DNA from: Angustibacter luteus
GTDB lineage: Bacteria; Actinomycetota; Actinomycetes; Actinomycetales; Angustibacteraceae
DNA: 64,000 nucleotides
Direction of reading: 5' to 3'
NCBI RefSeq assembly: GCF_039541115.1
Contig: NZ_BAABFP010000005.1
Span: forward strand, 604,447-668,446
Each line of letters opens with the position of its first letter. The first letter of the stretch is position 1. Made by a program: the position numbers and the translations under genes. The notes under the pieces were generated by a model that ran no database searches, was not told where the DNA came from, and worked only from the letters and a program-made list of their open reading frames with translations. Positions 56,954 through 64,000 of this stretch are shown here, in pieces.

Positions 56954-57889
56954 TCAGCGCAGCACGTCACGGTACGCCGCTGCGAGCCGCAGCGGGTCGT
57001 GCACCCCCGCCCGGCCGGTCTGGGCCACCGAGAACACCGCGAGGCTGGCGCCCAGCCGGGCCGCAGCGTCCTCCAGGTGGCGTCGGTCCGCCACCATCGA
57101 GGGGTCGGCCAGCACGACGTCCGCCCGCAGGTCGGGCTGGTGCTCGCGAACGGCGTCCAGCAGGTCCGCGCCGCTGAACCCACCGGTCTCCTTCTCGTCC
57201 ACCAGATTCAGCGTGATCAGGGTCTTGGCCGAGGTGGTGCACAACGCGTCCGCGAGGTCCGGTACCAGCAGGTGCGGCATCACCGAGGTGAACCACGACC
57301 CCGGCCCGAGCACCACCCAGTCGGCCGAACGCACCGCCGCCACCGCTTCCTCGCAGGCGGGCGGCGCGTCCGGCACCAGCCGGACCGAGGTGACCCGTCC
57401 GGCCGTCACGGCGACCTCGGACTGACCCCGGACGGTGCGCACCGCGGTGACGTCGTCCGGATCCAGACCGACGACGTCCGCCTCGATCATCAGCGGGACC
57501 GAGCTCATCGGCAGGACGCGGCCCCGGGCGCCTAGCAGGCGGCCGACCCAGTCCAGGCCACCGACGGTGTCGCCGAGCAGCTCCCAGAGGGCGACGATCA
57601 GCAGGTTCCCCACGGAGTGGTGGTGCAGCTCCCCTTGGCTGGCGAACCGGTGCTGCAGCACGTCGCGCCAGGTACTGCCCCACTCGCCGTCGTCGCAGAG
57701 GGCGGCCAGGGCCATCCGCAGGTCGCCGGGCGGGAGCACTCCCAGCTCGCGTCGCAACCGGCCGCTGGAACCGCCGTCGTCCGCGACGGTGACCACCGCG
57801 GTGAGCTGGTCGGTCAGATGACGCAGCGCCCCCAGGGAAGCGGCCAGGCCGTGGCCCCCGCCCAGCGCGACGACCGCAGGCCGCGTCAC
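56954..57889 (-). CDS. yvcK: YvcK/CuvA-type UDP-GlcNAc-binding protein
   Basis: 311 residues, CofD-like fold. ALGGGHGLAASLGAL, TVADDGGSSGRLRRELGVLPPGD, and LGPGSWFTSVMPHLLV are diagnostic. Links central carbon metabolism to cell wall synthesis and morphology (gluconeogenesis factor). The GTG overlaps the rapZ stop, so the two are coupled. Confidence 0.94.
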   Translation of the reverse strand: MTRPAVVALGGGHGLAASLGALRHLTDQLTAVVTVADDGGSSGRLRRELGVLPPGDLRMALAALCDDGEWGSTWRDVLQHRFASQGELHHHSVGNLLIVALWELLGDTVGGLDWVGRLLGARGRVLPMSSVPLMIEADVVGLDPDDVTAVRTVRGQSEVAVTAGRVTSVRLVPDAPPACEEAVAAVRSADWVVLGPGSWFTSVMPHLLVPDLADALCTTSAKTLITLNLVDEKETGGFSGADLLDAVREHQPDLRADVVLADPSMVADRRHLEDAAARLGASLAVFSVAQTGRAGVHDPLRLAAAYRDVLR

Positions 57890-58779
57890 TCCCGCCCCAG
57901 GTCGCGGTGCAGGGTGCCGACCTGGACCCCCAGCTCGGCCAGGCGCTCGGCCAGCGCATTGACCATGGCGACCGAACGGTGCTTGCCGCCGGTGCAGCCC
58001 AGCGCGATCGTCACGTAGCGCTTGCTCTCGTTCTCGTAGCCCACCAGCACCGGCTCGAGCGAGGACACGAACCGGTCCAGGAACACCGACGCACCGTCCT
58101 GCGCCATGACGTACTGGCTCACGCCCGCGTCGTTGCCGTTCAGCGGTCGCAGGTCGTCCACCCAGTAGGGGTTCGGCAGGAAACGCATGTCCAGCACGAA
58201 GTCCGCATCCAGCGGCAGGCCGTACTTGAACCCGAAGGACATGACGGTCGCCCGCAACCGGGGCAGCTCGCTGGCCTCGAAGATCTGCGACACCTTCGTC
58301 TTCAGCTGCGTGACGTTGAGGCCACTCGTGTCGATGACGACGTCCGCCCGCTCGCGGACGAACTCGAGCATCTCGCGCTCGCGGTGGATCGCGTCCAGGA
58401 TGCGGCCGTTGCCCTGCAACGGATGGGGACGTCGGACGGACTCCTGGCGGCGCACCAGGACGTCGTCAGCGGCGTCGAGAAAGACCACCCGGGGAGCGGC
58501 TCCGCTGGTGCGCAGCTCGAAGAGCGCGTCCTGGAGGGCCTGGAAGAACGACCGGCTGCGCACGTCGACCACGGCCGCGAGCCCTGGCGCGTGTACCTCG
58601 TCGTCCGGGGTGCGCTCACGCGAGGCCAGCTGTACCAACGGGTTCAGCATCTGCGGGGGCAGGTTGTCGACCACGTACCAACCGAGGTCCTCGAGGACGT
58701 TGGCAGTGGTGGAGCGACCGGCACTGGACATCCCCGTCACGATCACCAGCTGCGGTTGCTGCGTCTGGTCCTGGCTCAT
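57886..58779 (-). CDS. rapZ: RapZ-like nucleotide-binding protein
   Basis: 297 residues. Walker A-like IVTGMSSAGRSTTANVLEDLG with Arg in place of the usual Lys, as is common in this family in Gram-positives. Then YVVDNLPPQML, FLDAADDVLVRRQESVRRPHPL, and the C-terminal FGFKYGLPLDADFVLDMRFLPNP and CTGGKHRSV. In E. coli RapZ senses GlcN6P and steers RNase E to a sRNA; in actinobacteria the role is less clear. AGGAG lies before the ATG at 58779; an upstream in-frame start at 58845 would overlap uvrC. Confidence 0.93.
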   Translation of the reverse strand: MSQDQTQQPQLVIVTGMSSAGRSTTANVLEDLGWYVVDNLPPQMLNPLVQLASRERTPDDEVHAPGLAAVVDVRSRSFFQALQDALFELRTSGAAPRVVFLDAADDVLVRRQESVRRPHPLQGNGRILDAIHREREMLEFVRERADVVIDTSGLNVTQLKTKVSQIFEASELPRLRATVMSFGFKYGLPLDADFVLDMRFLPNPYWVDDLRPLNGNDAGVSQYVMAQDGASVFLDRFVSSLEPVLVGYENESKRYVTIALGCTGGKHRSVAMVNALAERLAELGVQVGTLHRDLGRE

Positions 58780-58825
58780 GCGCTCCTGCCTCGTCGTTCG
58801 TCCCAGCCTATCGAGCGGCACCCCG

Positions 58826-60775
58826 TCAGTCGTCCAGAACCTCACCGGTGCTGAGGTTGACCGCGGGAACCGCGCCGGACGGTGCCGAGAGGGCGTCGAC
58901 GACGGCCTGGGCGGTGGCCGGCCCGATGCCCGCGACCTGGCCGACCGCTTCGACGTCCGCCGCCTTGAGCTTCTTCAGGGAACCGAAGTGCTTCAGCAGC
59001 GCCGTCCTGCGGGTGGGGCCGAGGCCCGGGATGGAGTCCAGCGCACTGGTCGTCATCGAGCGCGACCGGCGCTGCCGGTGGTAGGTGATCGCGAACCGGT
59101 GCGCCTCGTCCCGGACCCGCTGCAGCAGGTACAGCCCCTCGCTGCTGCGCGGCAGGACCACCGGGTGGTCGTCGCCGGGCAGCCAGACCTCCTCGAGTCG
59201 CTTGGCCAGACCGACCAGTGACACCTCCTCGATGCCGAGGTCGGACAGCGCCCGGGCGGCAGCCGCCACCTGGGGCGGGCCGCCGTCGACGACGACGAGC
59301 TGGGGCGGGTACGCGAACTTCTGCGGGCGTCCGGTCTCCGGGTCGATGCCCTGGGCGATCTCGACGTCGCTGGCCTCGGCGCGCTCGTCCAGGTAGCGGC
59401 GGAACCGGCGGGTGATGACCTCGTTCATCCAGGCGGTGTCGTCCTGCCCCTCGGTACCGCGCACCGCGAACCGGCGGTACTCGGACTTGCGCGGCAGCCC
59501 GTCCTCGAAGACGACCATGGAGGCCACCACCTCGGTGCCCTGCAGGTTCGAGACGTCGTAGCACTCGATCCGCAGCGGAGCCTCTGGCAGGTCCAGCGCA
59601 TCCTGCAGCTCCTTGAGGGCGACCGAGCGGGTCGTCAGGTCGCCGCCCCGGCGCGTCTTGTGCAGGTTCAGCGCCTGCCCGGCGTTCCGCTCGACGGTCT
59701 CGAGCAAGGCGCGCTTGTCACCGCGCTGCGGCACCCGCAGGTCGACCCGCGCACCGCGCAGCCCCTCCAGCCAGGCGGCGACCTCGTGGGAGTCGCGGGG
59801 CAGCGCGGGGACGAGCACCTCACGTGGCACCGCCTCCGGCGACTCCCCGTAGACCTGCTGCAGCAGGTGCTCGACGAGGTCGTCGGTCCCGACGTCCTCC
59901 ACCTTCTCGACCACCCAGCCGCGCTGCCCGCGGATGCGGCCGCCGCGGACGTGGAACACCTGGACGGCGGCCTCGAGCTCGTCCTCGGCAAGGGCGAACA
60001 CGTCGGCATCGGTGGCGTCGGCGAGCACCACGGCGCTCTTCTCGAGGGCGCGGTTGAGCGCGCCGATGTCGTCCCGCAGCCGGGCGGCGCGCTCGAACTC
60101 GAGCTCGGAGGACGCCTCCCGCATCTCACGCTCGAGTCGGCGGACGAACCGGCCCGTGTTGCCGGCCATGAAGTCGCAGAAGTCCTCGGCGAGGGCCTGG
60201 TGCTCCTCCGGCGTCACCCGACCGACGCACGGCGCCGAGCACTTGCCGATGTAGCCGAGGAGGCAGGGTCGCCCGACCTGACCGGCCCGCCGGAAGACGC
60301 CGCTGCTGCACGTGCGCACCGGGAAGACGCGCAGCAGGAGGTCGACGGTCTCGCGGATCGCCCAGGCGTGCGCGTACGGCCCGAAGTAGCGGGTGCCCTT
60401 GCGCTTGGCACCGCGCATGACCTGGACGCGGGGGAACTCCTCGCCCATCGTCACGGCCAGGTAGGGATAGGACTTGTCGTCCCGGTACTTGACGTTGAAC
60501 CGGGGGTCGTACTCCTTGATCCAGGAGTACTCGAGCTGCAGGGCCTCGACCTCGGTCGCCACCACGGTCCACTCCACGCTGGCCGCCGTGGTGACCATCG
60601 TCTGGGTACGCGGGTGCAGCGCGGAGACGTCCTGGAAGTACGAGCTCAGTCGCGGGCGCAGGCTCTTCGCCTTGCCCACGTAGATGACGCGGCCGTGCTC
60701 GTCGCGAAAGCGGTAGACCCCCGGCTCGACCGGGATCTCTCCCGGGGCGGGTCGGTACGTCGAGGGGTCGGCCAC
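58826..60775 (-). CDS. uvrC: Excinuclease ABC subunit C
   Basis: 649 residues. N-terminal GIY-YIG nuclease ([21 protein letters not shown]), UVR motif ([24 protein letters not shown]), RNase H-like endonuclease core ([32 protein letters not shown]) and C-terminal helix-hairpin-helix ([20 protein letters not shown]). Makes both incisions in nucleotide excision repair. GTG follows TAGGGT by 7 nt without a Shine-Dalgarno, so it is likely leaderless. Confidence 0.96.
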   Translation of the reverse strand: MADPSTYRPAPGEIPVEPGVYRFRDEHGRVIYVGKAKSLRPRLSSYFQDVSALHPRTQTMVTTAASVEWTVVATEVEALQLEYSWIKEYDPRFNVKYRDDKSYPYLAVTMGEEFPRVQVMRGAKRKGTRYFGPYAHAWAIRETVDLLLRVFPVRTCSSGVFRRAGQVGRPCLLGYIGKCSAPCVGRVTPEEHQALAEDFCDFMAGNTGRFVRRLEREMREASSELEFERAARLRDDIGALNRALEKSAVVLADATDADVFALAEDELEAAVQVFHVRGGRIRGQRGWVVEKVEDVGTDDLVEHLLQQVYGESPEAVPREVLVPALPRDSHEVAAWLEGLRGARVDLRVPQRGDKRALLETVERNAGQALNLHKTRRGGDLTTRSVALKELQDALDLPEAPLRIECYDVSNLQGTEVVASMVVFEDGLPRKSEYRRFAVRGTEGQDDTAWMNEVITRRFRRYLDERAEASDVEIAQGIDPETGRPQKFAYPPQLVVVDGGPPQVAAAARALSDLGIEEVSLVGLAKRLEEVWLPGDDHPVVLPRSSEGLYLLQRVRDEAHRFAITYHRQRRSRSMTTSALDSIPGLGPTRRTALLKHFGSLKKLKAADVEAVGQVAGIGPATAQAVVDALSAPSGAVPAVNLSTGEVLDD

Positions 60776-60782
60776 GTCACCA

Positions 60783-60788
60783 ACCCTA
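60783..60788 (-). promoter_or_regulatory. -10 element TAGGGT for leaderless uvrC
   Basis: TAGGGT on the minus strand ends 7 nt before the uvrC GTG at 60775, in the 33-bp gap after the Rieske gene. No Shine-Dalgarno is present. Confidence 0.45.
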
Positions 60789-60808
60789 CGTTTCGCCGCC
60801 GACAGACG

Positions 60809-61234
60809 TCAGGCGACGGTGATCTCGCCGTTCGCCACGCTCACCGGGACGGAGGCGAGCGGCTCCTTCGCCATGCTGTCGGCGGTCGGCGCACCGTCAC
60901 CCACCGCGAACCGGCTGTTGTGGCACGGGCAGATGATGTAGCCGTCCGCGACACTGCTGACGGCACAGCCCTGGTGGGTGCACCGGGTGTTGAAGCCCTT
61001 GAAGTCGCCGGACGTCGGCTGGGTGACCACGACGTTCGAGCTCGCGAAGACCGTGCCTCCACCCACCGGGACGTCGGCGGACTTGCCGACCGGGCCGGCC
61101 TTCGCCGGGCCGGTCGACGTGGCTCCGCCGCCGTCGGAGGCGTCGCCGCACGCGGTCAGCGCGACTCCGGCGACAACGGCGGCGGATGCGCCCTGGAGCA
61201 CGGCACGGCGGGTCGGGGCGGTGGATCCGGTCAT
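60809..61234 (-). CDS. Tat-exported Rieske [2Fe-2S] lipoprotein
   Basis: 141 residues. A twin-Arg start (TRRAVLQGASAAVVAGVALTAC) combines a Tat-like signal with a lipobox ending in Cys, so it should be lipid-anchored outside the membrane with its cluster loaded before export. The Rieske ligands are RCTHQGCAV (C-x-H) and CPCHNSRF (C-x2-H), with the two extra Cys forming the usual disulfide. Gly/Ser-rich linker after the anchor. Electron partner unknown. It lies between uvrA and uvrC, both DNA-repair genes, without an obvious link. Confidence 0.88.
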   Translation of the reverse strand: MTGSTAPTRRAVLQGASAAVVAGVALTACGDASDGGGATSTGPAKAGPVGKSADVPVGGGTVFASSNVVVTQPTSGDFKGFNTRCTHQGCAVSSVADGYIICPCHNSRFAVGDGAPTADSMAKEPLASVPVSVANGEITVA

Positions 61235-61337
61235 GACTCTCCAGGGATCGGCGACGACGTCGGGGTCTTTCAGAGCAGCAAGTGTTCAGAGCAAGGCTGG
61301 GAATGCCCTGAACGGGACCTGCGCACGACCTCTCGGG

Positions 61338-64000
<2,663 letters not shown>

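Overview
The window is 64 kb of very GC-rich (about 70-75% by eye), densely coded chromosome from an actinobacterium (Actinomycetota). The evidence is RbpA, WhiA next to YvcK-RapZ-UvrC, OpcA beside zwf, an actinobacterial-type SUF operon with a MarR/ArsR-like regulator, a DUF3099 protein, an acVLRF1 release factor and an F420-type nitroreductase. The genus cannot be fixed from sequence alone. I see no insertion sequence, prophage, CRISPR array, rRNA or tRNA. Both ends cut a gene: cyanophycin synthetase on the left and uvrA on the right. No gap between genes exceeds 300 bases.

Layout. 1-11.2 kb: cyanophycin synthetase facing an unusual Mur ligase-TPR protein, FabG, the TldD/TldE pair, DUF3099, a small Cys-rich protein, MoaA, SURF1 and a divergent SDR. 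11.2-16.9 kb: an ABC exporter, an enoyl-CoA hydratase, a mini HTH protein, an ABC-F ATPase and a zinc metallopeptidase. 17.0-22.4 kb: a compact accessory module consisting of a 58-residue Arg-rich peptide, a cytoplasmic subtilase, a TPR-CHAT (caspase-like) protease, a 149-residue protein and an ECF-type sigma factor. 22.7-26.9 kb: a biotin-uptake operon, bioY - acyl-CoA ligase - thiolase - bioM - bioN. 26.9-31.3 kb: an ABC-2 exporter with a LolA-like lipoprotein-carrier fold protein, a SHOCT protein, a DUF6325 protein and an F420-type oxidoreductase. 31.3-38.9 kb: VLRF1 and the complete SUF Fe-S operon (SufR-B-D-Rieske-C-S-U-T). 38.9-43.2 kb: an ABC-2 transporter, heme A synthase and heme O synthase. 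43.4-52.0 kb: the pentose-phosphate operon tkt-tal-pgi-zwf-opcA-pgl. 52-64 kb: rbpA, secG, tpiA-pgk-gap, whiA-yvcK-rapZ, uvrC, a Rieske lipoprotein and uvrA.

The most notable region is the 17-22.4 kb module. The sigma gene and the 58-aa peptide gene are each preceded by the same bipartite element, GTATCA-N15-GCTCTGTCTGG, with identical spacing. I read this as the sigma factor's own promoter. It would make both arms (sigma-149aa-CHAT and peptide-subtilase) one regulon: two different proteases, a sigma factor and a small peptide under autoregulation. The logic resembles protease-sigma signalling, such as TPR-CHAT with a sigma factor in type III-E CRISPR loci, but no CRISPR component is present here. 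What the module does is not known to me.

A second theme is leaderless expression: about a dozen genes have TANNNT ending 6-8 bases before an ATG/GTG and no Shine-Dalgarno. This was used to choose starts.
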